The notes: generated by a model from the letters alone, not told the origin. A DNA stretch of 64,000 nucleotides from Gambelia wislizenii (GCA_030847615.1 JAUMIR010000003.1:35028501-35092500), one strand, 5' to 3'; positions 1 to 11,626 are shown, numbered from the stretch's first letter. A program made the numbers and translations.

Positions 1-450
1 AGTAGGCCTTTCCTTCCCTTTGCCCACCACTCCAGCTGCCAGGGTCTCTGCAGCTCCCACCAGCCCTTTCCCCCATGCTTCCCACCTGCCTTCCCTCCCA
101 AGTGCAAGGATATACAGTAGTTTTATGAAACCAATTTGTATTGTCCCACATGGATATTGTGTTTCAGCGGTGGCTCTGTTTTAAAATAAATAAATAATAA
201 CAAAAGCAACATCAGTCCAATTAAACAAATAAACAGTGCACATCGGTAGGACACAGATGGACATGGGTAGGAAGGTAGGGTCATTGAGTCAGTACAGAAG
301 ACTGATAGCAGGACCATGGATGACCAAAGCAGCACCATAGCACAATTGCAGGGAAGTGTGATAGTGGTTGTTTCCATATTGGTATGTCTCCATTTCCTTA
401 AACAACATTATTGCTGCAAGACAACAGGCTGGTGTGATAAAACTCTAAGT

Positions 451-853
451 CAGTGGTTCTTAACCTGGGATCCTTGGACCCCAAAGGTCTGCAATGTCCT
501 CACAGGGGGCCCATGAAGGTTTGAAAGGGGGTCCATGAAGGTCCTCACCGGGGGTCCATGAAGGTCCATGCTTAGCCTGCCTCCTCCCTGCAGTGGAGTG
601 GCCACATGATAGAAGCCAAGGCAAAGGCCGGCTAGCCAGCTGGCTTGGCCTGGGCATTGCCATTCAATCCACTCCAGCCACAAACCTGCAGGAAGAAGCA
701 GGAGAAAAGTCTTCCCTCCCCCTCCAGTGTCTCTGAAGGGAGTTTTAATGGATGGTGTAACTGTTTTGTTGTTGTTGTTGTTGTTTTAAATCTTGAGTTA
801 AGTTTTGGGGGTTCCGTGGCAACAAAAGAAATTTAAAGGGGCTCCCTGGTATT
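451..853 (+). mobile_element. hAT-like non-autonomous element, left end intact
   Basis: It begins with CAGTGGTTCTTAACCTGGGA, a typical hAT-type terminus. The body, with the segment ccattcaatccactccagcc, matches the copy at 61415-61783. Positions 503-575 hold a small internal tandem of the ggggtccatgaaggt type. The right terminal repeat has been lost. Confidence 0.65.
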
Positions 854-2107
854 GTGCATGAGCAACATTTGAATGCTGAGTACATGTAACTGTCCTATAT
901 TATATCAGCCCATTGGCCCTTCTCTCTAGAGATTTCGAAACATACTTTTTTCAACTGTCCCCCAAATGGAATGGCCCATGTCCATTGTGGATGGGCAATT
1001 CTGGGAGTTGTAATCCAAATCTTACTTTTCCAAGCTTTGATCTAGCACAAGGTTGATGGATGGCAGTACTTATAGAGGTCACAGAGGAAGGGCTTTCCTA
1101 GCCCACAGATCTATTGTCTTCGGGGATGAGATACTTATGGTGTTGGACTCCAGCTCTGTATCAGAGCTTGGAAATTTACCTTTTGGGCTACAACTCCCAA
1201 AATTCCCCTGCCAGCAGAGCCACTGGTCCAGAAAGTTACTTTTCTAAACTCTCTACAGTCTCAAGCAGCATGGACGATGGAAGAAAATACTGGGAATGTC
1301 AGTCCAACAACACCTGGAGAGAAAAGTTCTCTTACCCCTGCCTTACCTGGATATATTTCATAGGGTCAACAGAATGCAAAGTATGTGCTCTGTCCCTAAG
1401 GAATGGTTCTCTCACACCCTAGCTGAGCCTCATCTCTAATACATTTATGACAGAAAGTCCTAAACTTGCCACCTGGAGAATATCAGGCAGAGGAGATGCA
1501 CAAACATATCCAAACTTTTGCCATGACTACCCTGGCACTCATCTTCTACTTTAGTTCAGTTCAGTCACATACAGAAGATGGAATTTTAAAAAGAAGGCAA
1601 AAGTCAGTTATAGCGTTTCCCACTTCTAAAGAAGTATTTTGTTGCCTCCTTTGTCTTGCTCAGTCATTTCCTGGTGGGTGATGTGATGGACAGTTTTTTT
1701 GTGGACTATCCTAGTAGCCAAAGGACTGCTAGGGAACTCGGAGAAACTGAGAAAGACAAAGCTGCACATGCCTTTGTTTGAATCTAAAGGGGGAAAGTGG
1801 GAGTTTTTTTGCTGAGGGGAAAAGCCAGACAATTCTCCTCTTTGGCCAGAGTTAGGACTATTCCTTCAGCTCTGGCAGCAGAAATTACTGTTTACTAAAA
1901 GGAGATTTAGAAAACAGACGTATCCAACTGGATTTAGTCAAAGGCCCATCCAGTCCAGCTTTCTCTAGACCCAGCCTTGGTTCTCCTGATACAGCACCCA
2001 TCATGTCTGGCCACTGCCATGCTTCTTTGGGATGATGGAAGTTGTGATCTAACAAAATCTGAGAACAATATCTGTTCAGCTTGTGTCCATCACTGTAGCT
2101 TTGTTCT
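854..2107. other. No gene recognised; intergenic
   Basis: I see no coding exon with splice support. Positions 1170-1250 hold a fragment of the short foldback family with an acaactccca core (see 20935-21055). The rest is unremarkable AT-rich DNA. Confidence 0.5.
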
Positions 2108-2430
2108 AGTTATTTGTCATAAAGTTGACTTCAAATTATGATGACCCTGTGAATGAGATCTCCACCCTGCTATTAATAGCCCTGCTAAGGTTTTGCAAAC
2201 TCAGGGCTGTGGGCTTCCTTGATTGAGACCACCTGTAATGTGGTCTTCCTCTTTTCCTACTACCTTTCACTTTGCCGAGCATTGTCTCGTGGTATGTCCA
2301 AAGTACAACAGCTTCAACTTTACATGTCAAAGCCTCATTTCTGGCATTTCCAATTGCAAGGTTAGAAGCATTCTTCTGTTTGACAAATACTGAAGAGTGG
2401 GTGCTGTTCAGAGTACAACAATACAGGAAT
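2108..2430 (-). mobile_element. RTE-type LINE 3' end, truncated
   Basis: The minus strand encodes the C-terminal motif GSRKRGRPHYRW followed by ALSLQNLSRAI, typical of RTE/BovB-class reverse transcriptases. The 3' tail at 2110-2150 has the form of the gaccctgtgaa / aagttgact tail. Stops and frameshifts make it a fossil. Confidence 0.7.
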
Positions 2431-2575
2431 AAGTGGACCCACACAGTCTGGCTTTTTTATGTTTAAAAAATAAAGAATTTGAAATATCATTTGAAAAAAA
2501 GTGGTTAGCTACTCTTTGTTTATTTTATTTTATATTATTGTTTGGTCCCTTGATACCCGTGGCACATTAGTACTT

Positions 2576-2757
2576 CTTGTTGTATGCCTTCAAGTCATTT
2601 CTGACTTATGGCAACCCTAGCACTGGCTCATCATGGCAAGATTTGTTCAGAGGGAGGTTCCCTTTGCCTTCCTCTGAAGCTGAGAGAGTGTGACTTGCCC
2701 AAAGTCACCCAGTGGGAGTCCATGGCTGAGCAGGGATTTGGACCCTGGTCTCCTAGG
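2576..2757 (-). repeat. MIR/CORE-like SINE with RTE-type tail
   Basis: Read on the minus strand, it has a tRNA-like B-box region, then a core like gacttgggcaagtcacactc found in MIR-type SINEs. It ends in a tail (agtcagaaatgacttgaagg) shared with RTE-mobilised SINEs. Sister copies lie at 39935-40165 and 60626-60840. Confidence 0.7.
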
Positions 2758-3859
2758 TTCATAGGGCTTTATCAGATGTGGCAAAAATTGTGGGATTACA
2801 ATGTCATGGTAGCATGAATGGGCACGGCTATCATATGACATCATCATCTTCGTGTGTTTACTCTGTGCCCCAGCCACAAACAAGGCATTGCTTCTAATTG
2901 ACAGGACAAGCAATCAATAGATGGTCAATTTAACTTTTTCCACAGTATTGAGGGCGTGCAAAAACACATCCTATTGTAATAGCAAGATCACAGCATGAAT
3001 GGGTGGTCCTCAGCAAGAAAATGTCCAGGTGAGAACACAAAAACGAAGCACAGGACGCTCTTTTTATGAACTGTCCCATTTAGTTTCAACATTTTTATGT
3101 TTGTTTCAGTGCTTGTGTGTTCATTTACTTTGTTAATTAAGGTGTTTTTGGAGTTTTAGTGCACTCACATCTCATGATAACTGCCAAAATCTCACACATG
3201 CTAAATCATGGACGAAAACTCCTATTCTTAAAGCACTAGTGGTGGTCATGCAATAATTCCGTGGTGATTCTTCTGTGTGATTACAGTGATGTGATTCCGC
3301 TTTCCTCACTCAAGGAATTACAGCATTCTTGTAATTACAGCTAGTCTGATAACATCCACAGTCCAGCACTCAGCTGTCTCGACATTAGTAATTACTTTTC
3401 AATTATTGTTGTATAAAATGCGTTCTAAAAAATAACCCAAATCTTGCCCAAAGACCTCTCCAAAGCAATGTTTTAAGATAAATAATTACATAGGTTTTTA
3501 AAAATAATGTTGTCCTCTAGTTACCCTGAAAAGTAACATGTTCTAGGTTTGGCCATTACTTGTAAGATGTTACTTCCAGACTATGTTCCAGTGTTTTTCA
3601 CGTATCAAGGAAGGATTGCTATCTAGAGAACATTACTGAAGTAAGAACAAAACTTCTCATCTCATCATCTCAGACATCTTTGCTTTCATTGACAGGGATC
3701 CTACAGTATAGCAGTAGGGAGCCCATGGCCTTCCAAATCTTGTTGAATTACAGCTTACATCATCCCTAAATATACAACATGCTGGCAGAAACCAAAGTCT
3801 ATTAACATCTAGAGAATCACAAATTCCTCATGCTTGTTACACTGGGTTGTACCTCAGTA
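2758..3859. other. No gene recognised; intergenic
   Basis: This is AT-rich sequence with no supportable exon, RNA gene or named repeat. Several short inverted motifs occur around 2830-3420, but I could not assign them. Confidence 0.45.
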
Positions 3860-5411
3860 GATACATCTCTCTCTCCCTCTGGCTTTTCTTCGCAAACAAA
3901 GATTCAGGAAGGACTCATCCCACACTTTCTGAAGCACACTGATGACTGAAAAGGCCAATCCAAGATAATCAAGTCTGGTTGCAGAAATCACAGCAGAGGG
4001 TCTCCTTGGGTGATGTTTCCAGGTTGTGATTCTTTCTGCATTGCTGTTTCTCTTCAAGACTTGTTCGGTGTGAGTTCTCAAATAAGGCTGCAGCATTGTG
4101 AATAGTGTGTCTCCATGCCTCCCGATGTGAAGCCAGGGCGGACCATTGTTGGTGATCAATTTGGCCAAGCCTGAGGTGTTGTTTCAGGGAATCCTCGTAT
4201 CGCTTTTTTGGAGCGCCCCTCTTACTCTGACCCATGGTGAGTTCACCGTAGAGTACTATTTATGAGAGGCGATGGTCCTCCATCCTAGAAACATGCCCTG
4301 CCCAGCGCAGCTGTGTTCTCAATATCATGGCCTCAATGCTGGTGATCCCTGCTTGCTCAAGGACAGCAACATTCATCATATAGTCAGACAAGTGTATATT
4401 TAGGATTGTACATATACAACGCTGATGAAAGCGTTCGAGAAGTCGTAAGTGTTGGCAATAGGTGACCCATGTTTCAGACCCATAAAGGAGAATAGACAGT
4501 ACAATGGCTCTATACACACTGACTTTTGTGCTTTGCCTCAGGTGTTTGTTACTCCAGACTCTTTTGTAAAGTCTTCCAAATGCGCTATATGCCTTTGCTA
4601 ATCTGTGATCAATCTCTTTGACAATCTTGGCATCTGAGGAGATGATTTATTTTTTTATTTAGTTAGTTATTTATACCCCGCTCTTCAGCCACAAGGCTAT
4701 CAGAGCAGCTTACAAATTGTTTTAAGCAATAGCTATTTACACTTCTACACTGCATTAAACAGTTTCCAATGTGCGTTAGCTAATTGACCTCCACAAACTG
4801 GGTCCTGATTTTACTGACCTACAAAAGGATGGAAGGCTGAGTGAACCTTGGAGCCCGCTGGAATCGAACTTGCAACGTGGTGGCTTGCAGTACTGGCATT
4901 TAACCACTCTGCCACCAGGGCTTCCCAGGTAGGTGAACTGCTGAACGGAGTTAAGCATAGATTTGACTACGTTAATATGGGAATGGTAGTGTTCATCCTG
5001 TGGTGTAGGCTGGCAGAGAACTTCCATTTTTTTCAGGTTGACTTCCAGCCCAAACAGCTCTGCAGCTATTGCGAAGCAGGATGTTAGGCGCTGCAGAGCT
5101 GCTTCTGTATGGGCAACAAGGGCAGCAGCAGCAGCGAAGAGCAGCTCACGGACTAGATAGTTTAGAGTCTTAGTGCAAGCCCTCAGACGGCTTAAGTTAA
5201 ACAAGCTACCATCAGTACAGTAATGTATATAGATGCCATCTTCTTCTTCGAGCTCTGCTGTAGCCCTTTGGAGCATCATGCTGAAGAAGATTGTAAATAA
5301 AGTTGGAGCAAGAACACAACCTTGCTTCACTCCATTAGTTATTAGAAAGGGTTCTGAAAGAGCATCGCCATATCTGACTTGACCGTGTGGCCCTCATGTA
5401 GCAAGATAGTA
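3860..5411 (-). mobile_element. Unassigned LINE copy (RT fragment with C-terminal zinc finger), split by a SINE
   Basis: Minus-strand peptides include MKQGCVLAPTLFTIFFSMML (RT motif), YGSETWVTY, RTQLRWAGHVSRMEDHRL and RGAPKKRYEDSLKQHLRLGQ. These match the + strand copy at 26990-28370 throughout. The 5' end is truncated at a position inside the RT domain. A Sauria-like SINE (4647-4919) is inserted where the other copy reads continuously. There are several stops. The clade is not certain; the C-terminal C2HC-type finger and the GAPKKRYKDS motif occur in RTE-like vertebrate LINEs. Confidence 0.8.
4647..4919 (-). repeat. Sauria-like tRNA SINE nested in a LINE
   Basis: The minus strand reads from the agccctggtggcagagtggt head (A box-like), through a B-box-like segment and ggtcagtaaaatcaggac, to the end tgaagagcggggtataaata. 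Comparison with 27590-27615 shows the LINE interrupted exactly here, so the SINE is younger than that LINE copy. Confidence 0.8.
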
Positions 5412-5667
5412 CTTGCCATAACACTGGATGTTTTGCTCCTGCATCAGAAAAAGTGCTTCTGGTTACAAGCAATGGTTTTAATTGCTTCACCTCACCTACC
5501 CACCCCCCCCCCACATTTCTTGAATTAGGAGGCTGGAGCTTTGAGCTGTCTGACCCACCTGTGACAGCAAGACACTATGTGAGGATGTAGAACCCCAGCA
5601 GTGGACTGTCTTTCTTCCGTGGAGGTCTAATTGACACTGATGTTGATTCATTCTAGTACCAAGTTAA

Positions 5668-6140
5668 GATTTGGGCCAAGATACTGCGTCAGGAGACATA
5701 GCTACGACAATGGAGCTCCATCATTGTAGCTATGTCTCCCAATGCTACCACCCAAAACCTACCATGGGAACCTGGCAACCCCTTTCCACAGAAGGATTTT
5801 TGAGGCACCGAAGAGTGGGGCAGTGACTGATGATGCATCCAGCTCTCTTCTGGAAGCAAGGCGGAATGTGACAAGCAGCTGCAATAGGACCCCATGGTAT
5901 TCCTGCCACAATAGATGGTGCACCCTGTGACTAGAAGTGACCTGCAGTGCACCCTATGACTAGAAGAGGGCTGGATGCCCCACCCTCCAGCACCCCAGAA
6001 ATCCTTCTGTAGTGGGCGCTCCTTGGCCTCAAAGGTTGGTTTTCGAGAACACTTCCAGTTGTTGCAATAATGCAACAATTGCAAGTGCGAATTTCAATAA
6101 TTACAATGTTATCAGTTTATGATATCATAAATACTGAACA
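5668..6140. repeat. Unclassified dispersed repeat, copy 1 (pair with 39062-39495)
   Basis: The two copies share their left end (ggccaagat...caggagacatag), middle and right end (atgatatcataaata) over about 450 bp. A near-perfect palindrome, tagctacgacaatggagctc and its complement, lies at 5699-5733. No coding motif or clear terminal repeat was found. The class is unknown. Confidence 0.5.
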
Positions 6141-6215
6141 GGATGCCAACATTGGCTTTTTATTTAAGCCTTTGGAGCATAATAATTTCACCTAGATCTG
6201 TAAGTATATAATATA

Positions 6216-6626
6216 CATAGAATCATAGAATCATAGAATTGTAGAGTTGGAAGAGACCACGAGGGCCATCCAGTCCAACCCCCTGCCACGCAGGAAATCT
6301 TGATCAAAGCATCCCCGACAGATGGCAATCCAGCCTCTGTTTAAAGACCTCCAAGGAAGGAGACCCCACCATGCTCTGAGGGAGTGCATTCCACTGCCGA
6401 ACAGCTCTTACTGTCCAAAAGTTCCTCCTAATGTTGAGGTGGAATCTCTGTTCCTAGAGCTTGCATCCATTGCCCCGTGTTCCAGTCTCTGGAGCAGCAG
6501 AAAACAAGCTCGCTCCATCCTCAGCATGACACCCCTTCAAATACTTAAACAGGGCTATCATATCGCCTCTTAACCATCTTTTTTCCAGGCTAAACATACC
6601 CAGCTCCCTAAGTCTCTCCTCATGGT
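6216..6626 (-). mobile_element. CR1 LINE 3' fragment
   Basis: It starts with the CR1 3' terminus in reverse (agaatcatagaatcatag, then gttggaagagacca). It continues through the C-terminal RT coding region, ending near cccagctccctaagtctctc. It matches the + strand CR1 at 55027-56246 closely. Confidence 0.9.
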
Positions 6627-6659
6627 TTTAAACTGTTTTGCCTTTTAAAGCTTTTCCAA

Positions 6660-6742
6660 TTGTTTAGGGTTGAAAAAAGGACTCCTCTCCCTTTAATTGT
6701 TGTGTAGAAGAGGGCATTTCAGCAGGTGACGCTTGCATGACA
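6660..6742. repeat. Short foldback element fragment (atttcagcaggtg family)
   Basis: The left half (agggttgaaaaaaggactcc to gcatttcagcaggtg) matches the elements at 11454-11626 and 63388-63527. The right half is lost. Confidence 0.45.
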
Positions 6743-6834
6743 GTAAGGAGCCCTGTCCCTTATTTCAACATATTTCAACCCTACAATTGCTTAACATGCT
6801 TTCAGAAGTTTTCCATTATTTTTATATATTTTTA

Positions 6835-6930
6835 AAAAGTTATTGTTTAAATAAATTTTATTGTAAATCACCCAGATATCTTATGATATAGGGTGGTATG
6901 TAAATATGTCAATGAATTTAATTAATAAAT
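6835..6930 (+). repeat. LINE 3' end remnant (CR1/L2-type)
   Basis: The pattern aaatcacccagatatcttat, then agggtggtatgtaaatatg and ataaataag is the conserved 3' UTR end of a reptilian CR1/L2-type LINE. Similar ends lie near 29700-29790 and, in reverse, at 57495-57600. Confidence 0.5.
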
Positions 6931-7756
6931 AAGAATATATGACTCTGCAACAGGGTTGTGCCTGGGTGCTTGTTTTAGAAATTTGAACCCTGAATATGAG
7001 CCACACCACAGAAAAGAAAATATATGAACTGGGATTGTACAGAGTACAGCAGTTGAGACAGTAGTGAATAAGAGCACATCCAATAGGCACATCTGTCACA
7101 CACACATGTGCGCATGCACACAAACACTTTTTAAATTAAACTAACAAGTTTTAACCATTTCAGTGCAATCATCTTGTAGGAATAATCTCAAATTTAAAAT
7201 GAAATTGCTTGAAGAAAACAGTTTATACCTACAATGTACCAAAAGGTTAAAATGCTGGAGTGCACTTTTGAAAGCAACCAGGCAAACTGAATTAAAGAAG
7301 CCACAGATGTAAAGGTGATCACTTTTCTTCTGTTCCACTTTTAAAATCAGTGACAACCAGCCTGTTCTCTAACACAGTAACACTAGCACAGCACTTCCTC
7401 CAGCATTTCAAAGATGAAAACTGGGACCCTTGTGTCCAAGGAGCCACACATTATCAATGAGGAACAACAGACACACTAGGAAAGGCTGCAGCAGCAGTTT
7501 GCTTTTGCTGGAGCCTACTGAGAAGGATAAGATTCTGCCCCTTTCTCTCCTCTTCCTCTTGCTAAGTTGAGTACAAACTATTTCTGCACTTGAATTCAGT
7601 CTGCAGAAAGTAAAGTAAGTTGAGGACAAAGGGGGAAACTGGGACGAGAAGAAAGAAACTGGAACATTTTAAAAACAGCTGAAAAAGTGGGATATCAAGA
7701 AGATTAATCAGGACTGTCCCTATCTGTGTGGGACAGCTGGGGGGTATGCTGTAGAT

Positions 7757-9198
7757 CAGCCTTTCTCAACCTTTTTACCCTGGAGGAACCCTTGAAATAA
7801 TTTTCAGGTCTCAGGGAACCTCTATGTAAAAATTATACCTACAGCTCCCCCCTTTTTTTAAATTACAGAAACAGTAATTAGATTCTTCGCATATTCCACA
7901 TTGCTAGCAATACATATTTGATACTTGAAAGTAACAGGCCTGAAAGAGCATACCAGCAGAGAAGTATTTATAGTATTTAGAATCTTAGAACCATAGAGTT
8001 GGAAGAGACCACAAGGGCCATCCAGTCCAACCCCCTGCCATACAGGAATACACAATCAAATCATTGCCGACAGATGGCCATCCAGCCTCTGTTTAAAAAT
8101 CTCCAAAGAAGGAGACTCCATCACACTCCAAGGCAGTGCATTCCACTTCCGAACAGCGCTTACCATCAGGAAATTCTTCCTAATGTTTAGGTGGAATCTC
8201 TTTTCCTGTAGTTTGAACCCATTGCTCTGTGTCCTAGTCTCTGGAGCAGCAGCAAACAAGCTTGCTCCATCCTCAGTATGACATCCCTTCAAATATTTAA
8301 ATATGGCTACATCACTGACTCTGACCCAAAGATTGAGCTCTGAGCTAACAGACCTTGCAAAAAGTAGCAACTAAGCAGCTAGGTGCAAGCTGAGAGGGAG
8401 GCTGTAACTTCCTGCCAAGCCAACATCATGGTAAACTGAAGGATTTTTTCAATAATATGGGAGTTGGTCAATCTATTCCTGACCCCCACATTCAGTTACC
8501 AGACCCACAGTTTTCTCTATAATGACTCCTTTACTGTAACGGCTCTGGCCTCTCCAAATCTGGTTTAAAAAGAATAAGCCCTAAGTCACTTTTATCAGAC
8601 TTCTCCCATCCACAGCTGGCACCTGAGTAGCTGACTGACCAGGGGGTTACTTAGATTACTTGGTCAGTTTCCCCTAATTGGCTAAGAGCTGTACAGTATT
8701 GCAATTCAATTTCCATTGTTCTGAATTTTAAAAAAAAAACTCATTTTGCATTTGTACCTTTAAATCAGTTTTATGCAAACCAGAATCCTCTTTTGTCCTC
8801 AATTCTGGCAAGTGATAAGGGTCCATGGCTGCTTGCAGGAGGCAAACTCACTCACACACTCTCTCTCATTCCTCGCCTCCTCCCCTTTAGCTGCCAGGCT
8901 GACATGAGGAGCTTGATTAGCATATCTAAGGCAGATCAAAAACTGGGAGGAAGAGCAAGGTATTTGGCATGTAAACATCTTTTCCCCCAATTGACCCATA
9001 AGAGGCCTCTTTGGAGGCTCCATTGGTGTGAAAACATTCACACACTAATTCCTCGCTCAGCTTTCTCTATCATGGAGGGGAGAGATGAGCCATTTCAGCT
9101 CACCACTTCTCTGTGATTTATTACTATTTTCTCGCAGAACCCCTGGCAATCTCTGATGGAACCCTGGGGTTCCGTGGAACTCCGGTTGAGAAACGCTG
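7757..9198 (+). mobile_element. hAT-like non-autonomous element with a nested CR1
   Basis: Terminal inverted repeats are CAGCCTTTCTCAACC at the left and GGTTGAGAAACGCTG at the right. The flanking 8-mers ctgtagat (7749-7756) and ttgcagat (9199-9206) agree at 6 of 8 bases and differ only by transitions. This fits a hAT 8-bp target duplication. A CR1 3' fragment (7979-8325) is inserted. No transposase motif is seen in the remaining 1.1 kb. Confidence 0.75.
7979..8325 (-). mobile_element. CR1 LINE 3' fragment, nested in a hAT-like element
   Basis: It runs from a decayed CR1 terminus (agaatcttagaaccatagag) through the conserved C-terminal RT region (cagcctctgtttaaaaatct) to cttcaaatatttaaa, where it is truncated. 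Confidence 0.88.
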
Positions 9199-9206
9199 TT
9201 GCAGAT

Positions 9207-10561
9207 GGTAGCAGCAATGTAGGCAGTGGTGAGGCAATGGGGGAAGTAGCCAAGGGCAGTGTGACAATAGAGGGAATGGCAGCAAAAGTCATCTTTTTCA
9301 GCAGAGAGAACTGACTGGCTGGTTCCTGAATGGTGGCTAATCTGGCTTCTAGGACTGTCCTGCTGCTTACCACTAAGCCCTGCTCCAAAATAATGTCTTG
9401 GGTCAGCATAAACCACAAGTAAGATTCTGGCGTTTGTGTTACCTGTCAGTACTAATAAATAAACAATATTCAATAAATATTGAAAAGAAAGAAAATAAAA
9501 CTAAATAATAAGTGTTTAGCAACAAAAATAAATCAGTAACGATTCTACAGTTGTACTTTGGCAATGTGTAAATTCTGGACTTTATCAGATATGGGGAAAT
9601 GCAGCAAAAAACTACATCCAAAATCATAAAGACAGGATGATAGCCCAAAGGGCAAAATTATCAGACACCCACATCCTCACCCGTGGTGTGGGTGTGAATA
9701 ATGTGTCACTTTTTTATTGACGGGCTAAGCTGTCAATAAAAAGTGACATCTTATTCAAGCCTCCACTATGGCCCCGGAACATCTGAATGACTATGACATC
9801 TGATTATTTCGCCTTTGTGTGTCATCGTCGTGTCCTTATGATGCTGTTTTTCCCATGTTTGATAAAGTCGTCTATGATTCCACAAATCTCTCCTATTTCT
9901 CAAGAAAGCTGTGGTCAGACTCAAAAGTGTAGTGTCTCCAAGAACAAAACTGTAACCAGAACAGAATTATTTCACAATTGCATTAGAACAGTCATTAGTC
10001 ATTGCTTTCAGGAAACATTTTCAAGAAAACAACATAAAAAGAACAACAAATAAGCTGAAGCCAGAGTTCAGTTTTGTAATTCTTGGCACTGTAGAAATGA
10101 AGAAAGATTCTGAGAGGAAATGAAAGCAGCTGTGACATTCTTGTTTGTTCTAAGCACTGTTTACTTGGGAAAACGTCTTCTCCATTGTGACATCAAGGCT
10201 CTGTCCAGTTTTAATCACCTCATGGATCTTTAGTTTTTGTTCCTATATTGCTTGTTTCAGTCCAGTTTATTATTATTTTTTAGCTTTCCTATCTGATTGT
10301 TAGACATTTTCATACCCTCTAACTGTTCTGATTTTGGCAGGGAGAGTCTTAAATTACTCCTCTGTCATCCCACTTTTTGGGCTGCTTTTAAAATGTCCAG
10401 GTTTTTCTCTCCTCCTCTCACTTTCTCCCCTTTGTCCTTAGCTTACTTCAGTTGCTTCAAACCAAATTCAAAGTGAAAAAGTCGTTTGTACTCTATTAAC
10501 TCAGCATGGGGAAGAGGAGAGGAGAAGGCAAAACCTGCCCTTGCCTGCGCCACCAGGCAAA
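9207..10561. other. No gene recognised; holds one strong hairpin
   Basis: No exon is supported. At 9703-9748 two arms (gtgtcacttttttattgac and gtcaataaaaagtgaca) form a nearly perfect hairpin with a 10-base loop. The rest is AT-rich. Confidence 0.5.
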
Positions 10562-10562
10562 A

Positions 10563-10821
10563 GGAGCCCTGGTGGCACAGTGGTTAAATGCCAGTACTGC
10601 AAGTCACCACGTTGCAAGTTTGATTCCAGAGGGCTCCAGGGTTCACTCAGCCTTCCATCCTTTCGTAGGTCGGTAAAATGAGTACCCAGCTTGTGGGGGC
10701 AATTAGCTAACACACATTGGAAGCTGTTTAATGCAGTTAGATGTGTAAATAGCTATTGCACCCTGTAAGTCGCTCTGATAGCCTTGTGGCTGAAGAGCGG
10801 GGTATAAATAAATAAATAAAG
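10563..10821 (+). repeat. Sauria-like tRNA SINE
   Basis: It opens ggagccctggtggcacagtg, followed by a B-box-like gcaagtttgattccag and aggtcggtaaaatgagtacc. It ends gaagagcggggtataaataa with a short (aaat) tail. It is near full length and matches 22636-22915. Confidence 0.85.
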
Positions 10822-10979
10822 GAAACAGATGCAGCCTATCCTACCTTGTGTGTTCTATTCCATTAATAACTTTTGCCATGTTGTTCACACTCTGATGTTG
10901 CTTGCCTATATATGTCTCCATATTCATCTGTGAAATGCTGGAGGGTCTGTACATCTTGGAATGTGGCTGCTTGTGGCCC

Positions 10980-11165
10980 AGAAACTAACCATTCAATTAC
11001 ACAATTACATATTCTCCCCAACAGGGGTTCACAGCATATAAACTCCACATACACTCCTACCCAACCAATCTCTGAAGATGCCAGCCACAGATGGAGGCGA
11101 AACGTCAGAAATAAACTCTTCCAGAACACGGCCTCACAGCCCAGAAAAAAACCCAAGGAAAATCT
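10980..11165 (+). mobile_element. Solo Penelope-like terminal repeat with hammerhead-like motif
   Basis: The sequence is homologous to the repeats flanking the Penelope-like element at 40207-41965: same aactaaccattcaattacac start, caacaggggttcac middle and cccagaaaaaaacccaagga end. It contains ctgaagatgccagccacaga followed by ggaggcgaaacgtcaga, a hammerhead-ribozyme-like core. No RT is attached. Confidence 0.75.
11069..11109 (+). ncRNA. Hammerhead-ribozyme-like motif in Penelope-type repeat
   Basis: The core CTGAAGA (CUGANGA) begins at 11072. A 3-bp helix II follows (GCC 11080-11082 with GGC 11096-11098), then GAA, and the palindromic ACGT plus C as the cleavage site. Helix I is TCT (11069-11071) with AGA (11107-11109). 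An unpaired U at 11079 disturbs the usual position 10.1/11.1 pair. Minimal hammerheads of this type are known from Penelope-like elements; activity of this copy is unproven. Confidence 0.5.
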
Positions 11166-11453
11166 AAAGTCTAGAATAGTGCACCTCAAAGAGGTGGTCC
11201 ATGGGCAGCTACAACCCCCAAGCTTTTGGCTGCCATTCCCTGGCAAGTTTCTAGGGAAGAAATAAACAATTGTAGCTAATGGGCACAAACATGGTACTGG
11301 TCCCTGACATGTTGGGGGGGAGCGGGAATTGGCAGTCCCTCACCTCAGATAGCAGTCTAAAATACAGAGCATATGTTTCAAATTATGGCCCATAGGATTT
11401 CACCCCATTTGAGTTTCTAATCAGAAAGACAGGTGAAAAGATATATAGTGATA

Positions 11454-11626
11454 AGGTTGCCAGATTGAAAATTTGAGAGGATTCCTGTTAACTGTAATGG
11501 TTGTGTAGAAAGGGGTATTTCAGCAGGTGTTGGTGTCACACAATCAGCACCACCTGCTGAAATTCCCACTTCTAGACAACCATTAAAGGGACAGAAGTGA
11601 TCTTCTGTCTTCACTCTGGCAACACT
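11454..11626. repeat. Short foldback element (about 170 bp), copy with both ends
   Basis: Its ends are inverted (ggttgccagattgaa and ttcactctggcaaca). The centre is a hairpin of atttcagcaggtg and cacctgctgaaat. A related copy is at 63388-63527 and a half copy at 6660-6742. It looks like a MITE, but the class is not determined. Confidence 0.6.

Noticed and set aside
10563..10821. Possible tRNA gene from A-box and B-box-like motifs
   Set aside because: No cloverleaf could be traced, and the sequence repeats elsewhere with a SINE body and LINE-like tail.
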